This document shows positions 20,651-31,390 of a stretch of 64,000 bases of DNA, one piece after another. This stretch comes from Stomoxys calcitrans. Its lineage: Eukaryota; Arthropoda; Insecta; Diptera; Muscidae. Below the pieces are notes generated by a model. The model worked only from the letters and a program-made list of their open reading frames with translations. It made no database searches and was not told where the DNA came from. Position 1 is the first letter of the stretch, and the number at the start of each line of letters is the position of its first letter. The translations under genes were made by a program, and so were the position numbers. The stretch covers positions 5,456,648 to 5,520,647 of the forward strand of contig NC_081552.1 in assembly GCF_963082655.1 (NCBI RefSeq), in the 5' to 3' direction.

Positions 20651-21350
20651 AAATTCAAAGAGAAAATGAAATCCTCTATACAAAACAAATTTTGGTATTG
20701 GTCATATTAAATTTGCCTATAGACTTCATACTCAATGTGATTTTATCAGATAATCGGGTGAGATAAATTGCTAGACAAGTAAAAAAGTTTAAGATTGTTA
20801 AAAAAATATATTAATTGACACCTTATGGGAATTATGACTATTTAAAAAATGTTGGATCATATCAAAAAAGGCTCGTATTTCTGTTTGCATATCCATAACG
20901 AAAAGAAGGAAGATAATATATAAACTTAAAACCACCACATCTCTGGTGGTAGGAGGATACCAAAAGAGATTATACCATTGACTTGATTTTATTATCTTTA
21001 TGTTTTCATAGAGAAATGCGGTTGTCGGTAGTGTGCTATTTTTTCCTCTGTCTATGAATATAGCATACGCGGTGAATGTTATTTTGATGATGAACACCTA
21101 TACGCATACGTAACGTAATTTGCATTGATTATACGCCACATATGCCTTTTATTGGGCAGATGAAGAATCATATACACAGATGCCAAAAACTTTTGAAGGC
21201 GGTTATACTCACATTAACTTATCTACGAATAAATATATTTAAATTTTTCCTTTTATATGAACTTTGTGCAACTTGTTCCCCTTTAACGAACTATCAATTA
21301 ATATCATAGGTGTTGCCAGTATAGAAAGTGCAACCACCTTAAAAACAAGC

Positions 21351-21542
21351 GTAACGGGCGTTACAGTTACAACTAGCGAAATTTGCAGGCCCTTCAACAA
21401 TCTCTCGATTGCCTACAAATTTCCTATGTCATATAATTATCTTTCATCTTATGTAGATTTCTCTACACCCAATTTCATAAGCTTTGAAAAAATTTGAGCT
21501 TAATTCGTAACGGGCGTTACAGTTTAATATAACGGGCGTTGT
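21351..21542. other. cluster of three GTAACGGGCGTTAC palindromes
   Basis: GTAACGGGCGTTAC at 21351-21364 and 21507-21520, and ATAACGGGCGTTGT at 21529-21542. The 6-bp arms are perfect inverted repeats in the first two. The same three recur in the duplicate. Further members lie at 23433 and 24791, outside the duplication. Confidence 0.9.
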
Positions 21543-21641
21543 GGAGTATCTTTATCCTTATATTACAAACCACATTTGGATATAGTTGTCATTTGATCCG
21601 ATCTTCCAAGTATGGGACTTGAACTCATAAAAGGTATATTA

Positions 21642-23118
21642 GGTCTCGATTGCTAAGTTAGTAGAGAGCAGGGATTACCAGGGTTATGTTGTGGATTCGA
21701 TTCTAAGCAGAGGGTTAAGTTTCTTCCTACTGTGGCATCACAATGCGCAAAAATTGTCTTAGTTAGTCTATTGTTAGACTGCCACCTTACCTAACCTAAC
21801 TTATCCTTGGTTAGGTTATAGTGGCAATCTTATCTTATGCCATCAGCCAACAGTCCGAAACATCAGTTCTAGAAATAACTTTTTTAATTCTGCAATAAGT
21901 TTTATTTATTCAAGCACCAAAGCTTTCTTCTGACTTTTTCAAACGTACATAGCTATAGATATTAGTGGGACAATTTCTTGGTTTTATTTTCATGATTTCT
22001 TGCTAGCGTTGGCGGCATTTATGAGTCCTTTAGCCATATAGAGCTTCTTGACAAAGAGGTGCGTGCCGCCCTATGAGACTCCATACAGACGTAATGTTGA
22101 GCTAAACTGATTGCAGTTTCCTTCATCAAAATTCAAAGAGAAAATGAAATCCTCTATACAAAACAAATTTTGGTATTGGTCATATTAAATTTGCCTATAG
22201 ACTTCATACTCAATGTGATTTTATCAGATAATCGGGTGAGATAAATTGCTAGACAAGTAAAAAAGTTTAAGATTGTTAAAAAAATATATTAATTGACACC
22301 TTATGGGAATTATGACTATTTAAAAAATGTTGGATCATATCAAAAAAGGCTCGTATTTCTGTTTGCATATCCATAACGAAAAGAAGGAAGATAATATATA
22401 AACTTAAAACCACCACATCTCTGGTGGTAGGAGGATACCAAAAGAGATTATACCATTGACTTGCTTTTATTATCTTTATGTTTTCATAGAGAAATGCGGT
22501 TGTCAGTAGTGTGCTATTTTTTCCTCTGTCTATGAATATAGCATACGCGGTGAATGTTATTTTGATGATGAACACCTATACGCATACGTAACGTAATTTG
22601 CATTGATTATACGCCACATATGCCTTTTGTTGGGCAGATGAAGAATCATATACACAGATGCCAAAAACTTTTGAAGGCGGTTATACTCACATTAACTTAT
22701 CTACGAATAAATATATTTAAATTTGTCATTTTATATGAACTTTGTGCAACTTGTTCCCCTTTAACGAACTATCAATTAATATCATAGGTGTTGCCAGTAT
22801 AGAAAGTGCAACCACCTTAAAAACAAGCGTAACGGGCGTTACAGTTACAACTAGCGAAATTTGCAGGCCCTTCAACAATCTCTCGATTGCCTACAAATTT
22901 CCTATGTCATATAATTATCTTTCATCTTATGTAGATTTCTCTACACCCAATTTCATAAGCTTTGAAAAAATTTGAGCTTAATTCGTAACGGGCGTTACAG
23001 TTTAATATAACGGGCGTTGTGGAGTATCTTTATCCTTATATTACAAACCACATTTGGATATAGTTGTCATTTGATCCGATCTTCCAAGTATGGGACTTGA
23101 ACTCATAAAAGGTATATT
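21642..23118. repeat. tandem segmental duplication, copy 2
   Basis: Direct head-to-tail repeat of copy 1. The right junction falls in a decayed subfamily B array (CACATTTGGATATAG, ACTCATAAAAGGTATATT), whose continuation TGTTTTGTCTGATTTCGC exists only after copy 2. This indicates that 23119 onward is the original right flank. Palindromes lie at 22829-22842, 22985-22998 and 23007-23020. Confidence 0.95.
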
Positions 23119-23491
23119 TGTTTTGTCTGATTTCGCTCAAATTGTAGGATAAAATTGCATTAGACCTCTCTACTTGCTTGGCGAATATGGTTCAGATGTG
23201 ATGATAGTTAGATATAGAATTATGTATGTTGACCTATCTCTTGATTTGAGTTCTTGAAATCATTAAATAAAGTATATTTTTACATGATTTCGCTTTAATT
23301 TATTTATTTTAAGATATTTTTACCATTAATATATGACAATTGCCCAAGAGTGCCTTTTTCAGAGTCTTTTACCATCTTCTGAATAAATTTCTGGAATTTA
23401 TGTTTGTTCTCCTTGTTCATATTTTGCCAATTGTAACGAGCGTTACATACTAAAAACAGATTTTTTTAATACTTCGTTTAAAGTTATTCAA
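23119..23491 (-). repeat. decayed subfamily B unit, then AT-rich DNA
   Basis: TCTGATTTCGCTCAAATTG, GCATTAGACCTCTC, GAATATGGTTCAGATG resemble the 153-bp units of 36-37 kb. After about 23300 it is AT-rich with one GTAACGAGCGTTAC palindrome at 23433-23446. Confidence 0.5.
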
Positions 23492-24682
23492 AACAAGTAA
23501 AAGCGTCCTAAGTTCGGCCGGGCCGAATCTTATATACCCTCCACCATGTATCGCATTTGTCGAGTCCTTTTTCCGGCATCTCTTCTTAGGCGAAACAAGA
23601 AGTAAAATAGAGAGATCGATTTATATGGGAGCTGTATCAGGCAATAGACCGATTCAGACCATAATAAACACGTATATTGATGGTCAGAGGATCCGTCGTA
23701 CAAAATTTCAGGCAAATCGAATAATAATTACGACCTTTAGAGGCTCAAAAAGTCAAGATCCCAGATCGTTTTATATGGCTGCTATATTTGAACCTTATTT
23801 GGCACAGTTGTTAGATATCATAACAAACCCCTTCGTGCAAAATTCCATTCCAATCGGATAAGAATTGCGCCCTCGAGAGGCTCAAGAAGTCAAGACCCAA
23901 GACCGGCTTATATGGCAGCTATATCAGGTTATGGACCGATTTGAACCATACTAAGCACAGTTGTTGGATACCATAACAAAACACGTCGTGCAAAATTTCA
24001 TTCCAATCGGATAAGAATTGCGCACTCTAGGATCCGTCGTACAAAATTTCAGGCAATTCTGATAATAATTACGACCTTTAGAGGCTCAAAAAGTCAAGAT
24101 CCCAGATCGGTTCATTTGGCAGCTATATCAGGTTATGAACCGATTTGAATCTTATTTGGCACATTTGTTGGATATCATAAAAAAACACGTCGTGCAAAAT
24201 TCCATTCCAATCGGATAAGAATTGCGCCCTCTAGAGGCTCAAGAAGTCAAGACCCAAGATCAGTTTATTTGACAGCTATATCAGGTTATGAACCGATTTG
24301 AACCATACTTGGCACAGTTGTTGGATATCATAACAAAACACGTTGTGCAAAATTTCATTCAATGCGGATAAGAATTGCGCACTCTAGAGGCTCAAGAAGT
24401 CAAGATCCAAGATCGGTTTATATGGCAGCTATATCAAAACATCGACCGATATGGCCCATTTACAATACCAACCGACCTACACTAATAAGAAGTATTTGTG
24501 CAAAATTTCAAGCGGCTAGCTTTACTCCTTCGGAATGCTTTCGACAGACAGGCGGACGGACGGACATGGTGCGACGATCAAGAATATATATACTTTATGG
24601 GGTCTAAAACGACTATTTCGAGTAGTTACAAAAAAAAATGATGAAATTAGTATACCCCCCATCCTATGGTGGAGGGTATTAA
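23492..24682 (+). mobile_element. mini-me/DINE-1-like element, full length
   Basis: The head AACAAGTAAAAGCGTCC with perfect hairpin TTCGGCCGGGCCGAA leads into TATACCCTCCACCATG. About six ~150-bp units follow, several very similar to each other. Then GACAGGCGGACGGACGGAC (about 24546), a core that has lost its TAGATCGAC part, AATATATATACTTTATGGGG and the tail CATCCTATGGTGGAGGGTAT. Confidence 0.85.
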
Positions 24683-25550
24683 AATATATTTTAATGGGAG
24701 ACCTTTATGATATCGTCTTATTTCCTGAAATTTGTCAAAAAAAATTTTTGAGTACTTCATTAAAAAAAAAAATTTTGCGTTCTTTTTTCCTAACGGGCGT
24801 TAAATACTTAAACCTCAAAATAAAAGTGCTTGCACTGACTATTTTCGAAGAACTCATCTTAATGCAAGCGCATATTTTCAAAGCGATCAAATCGATACCA
24901 GCATTAAAAGGATTTTACCATTTTTGAGAAACAATGATGTCAATCCGACCTATTATCAGCCGGTATTACTTACATGAAAAAGCGAGCATTTATGGGACAC
25001 TTAGGTCGAGTTTAATATTTTTTTTTACTTAAATCAATGCTTTCATTTCTAAGGCTACCATTAGGTATACGTTTCTTAAGAAATTTCTAATTTTAATTTT
25101 TTGGGTAAGAGGGTAAATTTTCGTGGAATTGTGCTGATATTATTGCCAAAAAGATGCAAGTTCGAAGAAGTTTGAAGAAAGCCAAAGACAAGAATTAAGT
25201 AAAATATAAAATCATAATGGGAAGCAATATTAGAGATTGTTTTATTTACCCATTAAGCGGATTTTCTTGTTTAGTTAGCATTGTCTATCTCCGCCTATTA
25301 TCGCCGTTTTTTAATGACATTTTTGACAAGCGTGTAAAATAGAAAATGAATGGTGTCAATCGGATTGAAACAACCTAAAAGAGGAAGAACGCAACACATT
25401 TCCTCAATGATTAAACGTTCTGGAATGCAAAAATTGCTTAGGATTTTAATAAAATCACATTTATGACAAACATTTATTTAAAATTAAATTGAGTTATATT
25501 TTTGTTTTGTTGATATTTGATCATTTCAGATGTGTGTTAGCATTGGTCGG
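24683..25550. other. AT-rich DNA with a lone palindrome
   Basis: TAACGGGCGTTA lies at 24791-24802. The short segment TGTCAATCCGAC at about 24940 is loosely echoed by TGTCAATCGGAT at about 25347. The frame at 24535-24927 mostly translates the mini-me tail. No gene recognised. Confidence 0.4.
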
Positions 25551-25870
25551 AGATGACCGTAGCGCAGAGGTTAGCATATCCACATATGGCGCTGAACGCC
25601 TGGGTTCGTATGGTGGCAAAAACATCCGAAAAAATTTTTAGCGGTGGTTATCTCTTCCGAATTCTGGCAACATTTGTGAGGTACTATGCCATGTAAAACT
25701 TCTCTCCAAAGAGGTGTCGTATTGCGGCACGCCGTTCGGACTCGGTTACAAAAAAAGAGGCCCCTTGTCATTGAGCTTAAACTTGATTAGGACAGCACTC
25801 ATTGAAATGTGAGAAGTTTGCCCCTGTTCCTTAATAGAATGTTCATGTAGAAATTTGCATTTGTTAGTGT
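25551..25870 (+). repeat. tRNA-derived SINE, nearly complete
   Basis: An A box AGCGCAGAGGTTAGCA and B box GCCTGGGTTCGTATGG form a tRNA-like head (about 25555-25612). The body has TTTTTAGCGGTGGTTAT, GGCAACATTTGTGAGGTACT, CTTCTCTCCAAAGAGGTG, GCACGCCGTTCGGACTCGG, CCCCTTGTCATTGAGCTTAA and GTTTGCCCCTGTTCCTTA. It ends near TTTGCATTTG. I know this body as a common calyptrate SINE. Pol III transcription would run left to right. Confidence 0.8.
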
Positions 25871-26224
25871 TGGTCAACGTTAAAATACAAAGCATTTAGC
25901 GGGAAGAACGTTTTTTTATCCATAAGCTAGCGAAGTGGTAACAAATTATCAGTAAAAAGAAAAGTTGAACATTTTGTCAGAGAACTTTTCACCAACACAC
26001 CAATTGCCATCTTGGGAAATCATTGATTGTACGCTCAGAAAAATGCTTATTGTAACTATGAGTTAATAACATATTGCATGTTAGTTCACGATTAGTTAAT
26101 AATTCTTAAAAGGTTAAAAAATTAACTTTGTACAAATAAATTATCTACTTATGTTGAGACATTGTGTCCACAAATAGAATATGCTTTTGTGTTGTAAGCG
26201 AATATTGAAATGGGAAAATAGTGT
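25871..26224. other. AT-rich DNA, possible end of a SINE-T copy
   Basis: GTACGCTCAGAAAAATG (about 26029) and GTTAGTTCACGATTAG loosely resemble the inverted tail at 62.77 kb. Too weak to delimit. Confidence 0.3.
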
Positions 26225-26870
26225 TAATATTTTTGTTTGTTTCTCTTTCGAGACGAGCTCAATGATCGGAGATTTTGCTTTGCAAATGGGAAAGGAAAGC
26301 CACAGACCCCAATTGGATCTGGATTAGAATTGCTCATAAGGTGTGAGGGCTTCAAGGGTCGTACGTTGGTATGTTATACTGATACCGAATTTTTGCGAAA
26401 ACGCCTCTATGATATAAATACCCTATTAAGCACGCTCGACAACCCTGTCTATTAGTTGTACTTTTTCCCAATGCATGTGTTCTTGAGTAATGGCAGATTT
26501 TTTTTGTCAACATAATTACACTACTCTCATGGTATACGCATGATTCTGTGCATGTGCTGGAAGTTGTATTGATGGCTTCGAACGCTAGATAACGGCGACG
26601 GCTTTCGCTGTTGCTAAGTGTGCCCAGGTTCGGTATTAGTGCAACATTCTAACGAACGGCCTTTGTAGCCTTCACACCTAATTTGGCTGATGAGTAATTC
26701 TAAACCAAATTACGAAACGCGTAGTGGTTGGTGTTTGTTGCGATCTCTGGCTTTCCTTTTCCATTCGCAAAGAAAAATCTCCGCTCATGAGCTCGTCTCG
26801 AATGAGAAACAAACAAAAAATGTAAAATTTAATAATCTTCGCCGTAATAGGTAAAAAACTTTATGATGAT
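26225..26870 (-). mobile_element. fold-back element F, copy 2
   Basis: Left arm TTTTTGTTTGTTTCTCTTTC/GAGACGAGCTC and right arm GAGCTCGTCTCGAATGAG/AAACAAACAAAA bracket about 520 bp. The arms extend inward through GGAAAGGAAAGCCA and TGGCTTTCCTTTTCC and through GGTGTGAGGGCTTCAAGGG and CCTTTGTAGCCTTCACACC. The middle is inverted relative to copy 1. Non-coding. Confidence 0.8.
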
Positions 26871-26881
26871 AAAATAGTCCT

Positions 26882-27672
26882 CTTGAAAATTTAAAAGCGT
26901 CTGCTTTGTAAACGGAAGGTTCTTGGTTCAAGTCCCCGCTTTACCAAAAAGTTGCGTTTTATTTAATTAATAATTGCAAAGTATCACATTAAATTTGTCT
27001 TCTCCAAATTATCTAAGTGATAAAGAGTGTGGGGGTGGGAATTCAATGTATTGTGTAATAAAGATATCTTCACCAAGATCCAGTTGAACCCTCCAAGGAG
27101 TTCCGAAAAATCAATTTTTTTTAATAATTTACATTTCAGCTTCAATGATTGTTAGTTCATATTTTACATGTGGGAAGTTAAAAGTAGAGATGTGCACGTG
27201 AGTAATTTTTCACTCACGCTCACGAATCAAAAAAAATATTCACGCACGATTCACGAGAAAAATCATAACTCAAGAAAAACTTGCGAATCACTACTAAAAA
27301 ATAGTAACCTTCTTATAGTGAGCAAAATGGCATAAAAAAGTAAGTTAGAAGCCCTTGAAACCATTGCGGACATAATTTTATTTTATTGGTTTAAATGGTT
27401 GGTTTGTTTTATTTATTTCCGAAAAAATAAATATGGAAACAAAAACATTTGATTGATGTCAAATTTCGCTCGCGTTATTCACGCGTGACACGACTACTCA
27501 CGTGCACGCATCTAGTTAAAAGTGAACTAGTACTATGTAAAAACAGTTTCGTAGCTGTTAAGAAATGGTTGAACTCGTTACTAGCATATAATTCTTTAGC
27601 GCTATATGAACTTCAATATTGCTCAAGTTTAGTTCAATTCCAATAGTGTTGAGGTTCGGAATTTTTAAATTG
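26882..27672 (+). repeat. tRNA-derived SINE-T copy split by a hAT-like MITE
   Basis: The head AAAGCGTCTGCTTTGTAAAC and GGAAGGTTCTTGGTTCAAGT has the anticodon arm and B box of a tRNA-Thr(TGT)-like gene; the acceptor and D arms have decayed. The body continues TTTATTTAATTAATAATTGC, GTGTGGGGGTGGGA, GTTAGTTCATATTTTAC, resumes after the insertion with TGAACTAGTACTATG, CTTTAGCGCTATATGAAC and ends GTGTTGAGGTTCGGAAT. An uninterrupted copy lies inverted at 62766-63185. A third begins its tail at the window end. Confidence 0.75.
27185..27514. mobile_element. 330-bp hAT-like MITE with perfect 8-bp target duplication
   Basis: The ends are TAGAGATGTGCACGTGAGTA and the inverse of TACTCACGTGCACGCATCTA: 20-bp inverted repeats matching except for a 4-base patch. 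It is flanked by GTTAAAAG at 27177-27184 and 27515-27522. Eight-base duplications are typical of hAT transposases. The inside is AT-rich and has no transposase. The uninterrupted SINE-T copy at 62.9 kb confirms the boundaries. Confidence 0.92.
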
Positions 27673-28341
27673 TAGATGGCCTTTAATCATCCCATTCTTA
27701 GCTTAGCTACAATTTCCATTAATTTTCCCTATAGATTGGCTGTTTGATAGTATCTTTGATTCTTCGTTCTTCTACACAAGGTTCTCCATCTTATAAATAT
27801 GGAGTAGTGAAAAAATTAAATGTAGCCTCATCATGTTCTAGACAAAAAAAAAGCAAATCAATGAAATGAAAACAGAGAGTAAAAATACTATACAAGATAT
27901 TATTATTCATATATGCAATCCATCATCACTTATCAAGGCTTCAATGATTATACAGTATGATGAAGCCACAGAATATTGTTATGAATGCTATGCAAAATGT
28001 AAATTTTGATAGATTACCAATTTGCTGGAAAGGCCAAAAGGAAAGCATTTTTCACAAACAACATCTTACTTAGTATTCTTTGTGTGGAAGAAGAGTCTCG
28101 ACCCCTTAAATTATTTGTTAACATAGAAGATGAATGAGAGTGATTAAATATCAGCTAGTTTTCCTTTTCAGACTTGATTTCAAAAGATTGCTAGTTCCCA
28201 GAAATATACAAATTGACCAAATGACCATTACAAAATCATAGTCAATTTCTATGTTTATAACATTTGAGTTTGAGTAAACCAAGAGTAAAGGCCAAATAAC
28301 TTTTAATCCTTTATGGGGTTTTATGGGGGTTACCAATACAT
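27673..28341. other. AT-rich DNA, no gene recognised
   Basis: No repeat or coding signature that I can support. Confidence 0.45.
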
Positions 28342-28510
28342 ACAGTGGTGGAAAAAATAATAGGGACATACAGTTTTTTCATATACAATAATTTGTATTT
28401 TCATTTTCTTTTCTTCAATATTTAAATTAAAAGAAACGTTTTGTTGTGCTTTATTACATAAAAAAAACGTAAAATCCAATGTTTGTATCAATAAAATAAA
28501 AAAATGAACT
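28342..28510 (+). repeat. one-ended Tc1-like remnant
   Basis: ACAGTGGTGGAAAAAATAAT followed by AGGGACA looks like a Tc1-type terminal repeat after a TA. No partner end or transposase fragment is found before the LINE begins. Confidence 0.4.
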
Positions 28511-28559
28511 GTTTGGTGATGCCTGACAAGTTATGAGGTTAGGTTGAAAAGGAGGTGCA

Positions 28560-28906
28560 GATATTTATCTACCCATGCCAATATAGAGATTCACCTAAGC
28601 CAGTAATCGGCTCGTTGTGCGTTCTAAAAACTAAGAAGTAACTTCGAAAAAATCCAAGTTAGGAATTCCTTAATTGTTTTCCATGGCACGTCTCTAAGTA
28701 AATGCTTCAACGTCTCATCATCACCTGCTATCACTCGCCGCACCGATTTTGCATAAGTGTTCTCGTAGTCGTATGTGTCGCGTTATGATACCAATAGCTA
28801 TGCTGACCTCCTTCTTACTTCCTTTCAGTAATATTCAGGATTTTCGCCGTCCTACTGACCGTTTCGCTGTTCCAGAGGGATGCATGCGCATTCATAGCCC
28901 ACGTCC
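28560..28906 (-). pseudogene. LINE carboxy-terminal region and 3' end
   Basis: Minus-strand reading gives LWNSETVSRTAKILNIT, TRHIRLREHLCKIGAAS, DDETLKHLLRDVPWKTIK and a stop, the usual ending of jockey/I-group ORF2 after RNase H. One or more frameshifts lie between these pieces. The Cys of the usual DETxxHLLCxCP block are replaced (HLLRDVP). Confidence 0.65.
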
Positions 28907-29550
28907 TCAACTCAGACTGCGCTTACCCGAAGGCTTCGGGTTTACCAAGTTTATTGACGGCAGTCCTCTGGCCTTCATCGCCAAATCGTTTGCCCTTTCA
29001 TTCCCCCTTACTCCGTTATGGCCCTGCACCCAAACGATGCGGATTTTGCCATCCTCTGAGAAGGCGTTAATCTCCTTACACTGCAAGACTGTTCGGGACC
29101 TTACCGTCCTGGTTGTTATTGTCCTTATGGCAATTTTACTGTCCGTAAAGATGTTCACACTCGACGTCCTCGCGTTAGCACCACACCACCACACCAACTC
29201 ACGCATTCCGTGATCGCCCAGATTTGCGCCTGTAGGACTATATTATGGACAGGCAGCCTAAAATAGATCTGAGGCCCTGGGTTCTCAATGTAGACCCCCA
29301 GGCCCACTCTGCCCTTTAGCGTTGATCCATCTGTGTAACATGATCGTCCAGACGGCAATACTAGGGTTCTGTCAATCCAAGAGTGTGCCGCTGGCAGCAG
29401 TTCCTCGCACTCGACCTCGGGGTTCATCTCAGGTATACGATCGGAAACCTCTTCCCTTCCTTCTAGGTTTCCTATCGCCACCTCGATTATACCGCGAAGT
29501 AATGAGCTGCTGCCATCCTCAATCCATTCTCCCATCGCTTTAAGTCTCAT
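28907..29550 (-). pseudogene. LINE RNase H domain, frame-shifted
   Basis: The first part ends with SGRSCYTDGSTLKGRVGLGV (first catalytic Asp) and QIWAITECVSWC (the Glu helix). After a frameshift near 29160-29200 the second part has SVNIFTDSKIAIRTI (second Asp) and IRIVWVQGHNGVRGNERAN, the His loop and final acidic region. All catalytic positions are recognisable, so the damage is in reading frame rather than in the active site. Confidence 0.85.
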
Positions 29551-29589
29551 AGCCGCAGTGGCTGCCTCACGTTTAATCTGTATGTCAAT

Positions 29590-30550
29590 GGGTCAGATAT
29601 CTAGAATAGTCTCCAGTGCCTAAGTGTGCATTATCCTCGTCGTTCTGCCTATGCCAAGACAACATGTTCTCTGAACCTTTTGTATGGTAATTTTTCTCCA
29701 TTGCAGTACAGCAAACTACTGAGGCGTAAGTAAGTATTGGTCTAATCACGCTCCTGTAGAGCCAGTGGAGTATCCTCGAATTCAGGCCCCATTTTTCCAT
29801 AGTACCCAACATCTGTGAGCCTTCTCAGTACGCTCCTGAATGTGACACTTCCAATTCAGCTTCCTGTCCAAGATCACAGATTTGACCTTGTCAGATTTCG
29901 AAATTGTCTTATTGAGGAAACGTGGTGCGTTAAATTGGCCCACCTTCGTCTTCCTCGTGAACAGGCATATTTCAGTCTTCTCTGGGTTAACATTGAGACC
30001 TCTCGGTCTAGTCCAGTCATATGCCATATGCAAGACCTTTTCGGCCCTTCTGCATAGCTCGTTGGGATCCTTACCCTTTAGAAGTATTATATCATTGTCG
30101 CGTAGCAGACGGATTTAAATCCCTCCTCAGTCAGCATCCGTAATAGGTCATTTATGGTGGTTACCCATAGGAGTGGCGATAAAATGTGTCCACAATACGA
30201 GTAGAAAGGACGTATGGCTTGGGTCTGTAGGCCTTTGGTGTCGCATAACTTGCCTTGCCGGGCTTGGGTATGAACACCACCCTTGCCTCCTGCCAGGCTT
30301 TTAAAGTATATGCAAGTCCTAGGCACGCTGTGAAAATTTTGGCCAGACGAGGCGCTAGATAGTCTGCCTCTTTTTGTAGTAACGCCGAAAATATTCCATC
30401 AGGTCCATGTGACTTAAATGGTTTAAAGGTCCTCAAGGATTCCTTCACCATAAATTCCGTAATTATAAACCTTCGATCAACGTCATTATTCCAAGATTCT
30501 GGTGTCTCCGTGAGTCCCATCGTAACCTGTGGAAAATGGATTTTCACCAA
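29590..30550 (-). pseudogene. LINE reverse transcriptase, internally deleted
   Basis: Fingers motifs are clear: FKSHGPDGIFSALLQ and WQEARVVFIPKPGKASY..KAYRP. Directly after that, sequence jumps to ILSPLLWVTTINDLLRML, so motif A and most of the palm (roughly 150 residues) are deleted around 30170-30220. The catalytic motif reads CYA then shifts frame within what should be YADD (about 30090-30105). The thumb follows as GLNVNPEKTEICLFTR, VILDRKLNWKCHIQER and SVIRPILTYASVVCC in successive frames. It cannot make active enzyme. Confidence 0.85.
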
Positions 30551-31032
30551 AGCCTCAACATGTCCTCCGTTGTCTCTGCTCTCCCTCCCATGCCGTCTAC
30601 TAAAGTTTCAGTTTGGACATGGGTTTTTGAGAGAAACTTTTTTATCTTGGCGGCGTTATTAACGCTATCGACCTGTTGGCAGAAAACCTTCCAGGAGGCA
30701 CGTTTTGCCGCTCTGATAATCTTATTGTATTCCTTGAGCCGTGTGTAATACACATCCCAGTAAACTTCGGCTATCTTACGACGTGCTCTGTTAAAAAGTC
30801 TGCGGACCTCTATCCAAATATTGCGAATCTCCCCGGTCATGCAGGGTTTTTCTTGGGCTGATTTCCTTTCCCGAAGAGGACAACATTTTTCGAAGGTGCA
30901 GTCGTAATCCACCAGTGCCGTCGTAATCCTGCTGACATTTTCGTCAATATCTTCTATGCTTGGACAATCTAAATTATCTTGCCCAAGTCTTCTTCTGAAT
31001 AGCCTTCCGAATTTTGTCCAGTTGGTTTTCAA
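30544..31032 (-). pseudogene. LINE ORF2 linker between endonuclease and RT
   Basis: The 162-codon frame is rich in basic residues, with WIEVRRLFNRARR, YWDVYYTRLKEYNKIIRAAK and SWKVFCQQVDSVNNAAKI. This is characteristic of the segment preceding the RT fingers in jockey/I-group elements. It is the longest undamaged piece of the element. A frameshift near 30560 separates it from the RT part. Confidence 0.75.
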
Positions 31033-31070
31033 CTTATTCCGGAAGCTTATCGGATTCGGCGCTGGCCGTG

Positions 31071-31382
31071 CTATTCTATACCTAATGTAATGCGATGGTC
31101 AGAGAAAGAGTGCTCCATGAAGACACTCCAATCCTGAACCTCATCGATTAGATTTTCCGAACATATCGTCACATCTAATACCTCCTCCCTAATCATATAG
31201 ACAAAGGTAGCGGTGTTACCAATATTAAGTGTTATTAGTTTGTTAGTATACAAGAACTCTGCCAGGGCGTGGCGCCGCTTATCAGTATTGGTACTACCCC
31301 ACGAAATGTGGTGAGAGTTCGCATTGCGCCCTATTAGAACCTCGTGTCCTGTCTGTTTTGCTTTCCTTACCAGCCGTTGCAA
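31071..31382 (-). pseudogene. LINE endonuclease domain, carboxy-terminal part
   Basis: The frame of about 103 codons has GHEVLIGRNANSHHISWGS (the usual GDFNAHH region, with G-R in place of the metal-binding GD) and VLDVTIC. It ends in HSFSDHRITL, the conserved SDH catalytic end of exonuclease-endonuclease-phosphatase domains. The amino-terminal half is missing. A frameshift at about 31095 separates it from the downstream linker, which continues in another frame as HYIRYRIARPAPNPISF. Confidence 0.8.
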
Positions 31383-31390
31383 AAGAAGCT

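Larger units (their letters stand above)
20164..21641. repeat. tandem segmental duplication, copy 1 (1,478 bp)
   Basis: Matches 21642-23118 base for base at a constant offset of 1,478, with about six substitutions seen by eye (for example 20495 T versus 21973 A) and no indel. It starts at GGTCTCGATTGCTAAG and ends in ACTCATAAAAGGTATATT. Contents: a tRNA-derived SINE (20164-20345), a second SINE fragment (20528-20650), AT-rich DNA and two or three copies of the palindrome GTAACGGGCGTTAC. Frames of 99 codons (minus, 20798-21097) and 77 codons (plus, 21264-21497) are duplicated with it; the two substitutions in the former both change residues. Confidence 0.95.
28537..31390 (-). mobile_element. 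non-LTR retrotransposon with RNase H, 5'-truncated and broken
   Basis: Read on the minus strand the domain order is endonuclease tail, linker, reverse transcriptase, RNase H and a carboxy-terminal region, then a 3' UTR ending near AACCTAACCTCATAACTTG. This order places it among RNase-H-bearing LINE clades (I/LOA-like within the jockey-I group). It carries several frameshifts and a deletion of the RT core. The 5' end stops inside the endonuclease domain, a normal outcome of incomplete target-primed reverse transcription. A short piece of the same 3' end recurs at 39905-39982. Domain parts are listed separately. Confidence 0.85.

Noticed and set aside
20798..21097. 99-codon membrane-like ORF conserved in two copies
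   Set aside because: Its conservation is explained by the recent tandem duplication. Both differences between copies in this frame change residues, and there is no motif.
25555..25612. Functional tRNA gene
   Set aside because: The tRNA-like head continues directly into a known-type SINE body, and its stems are degraded.
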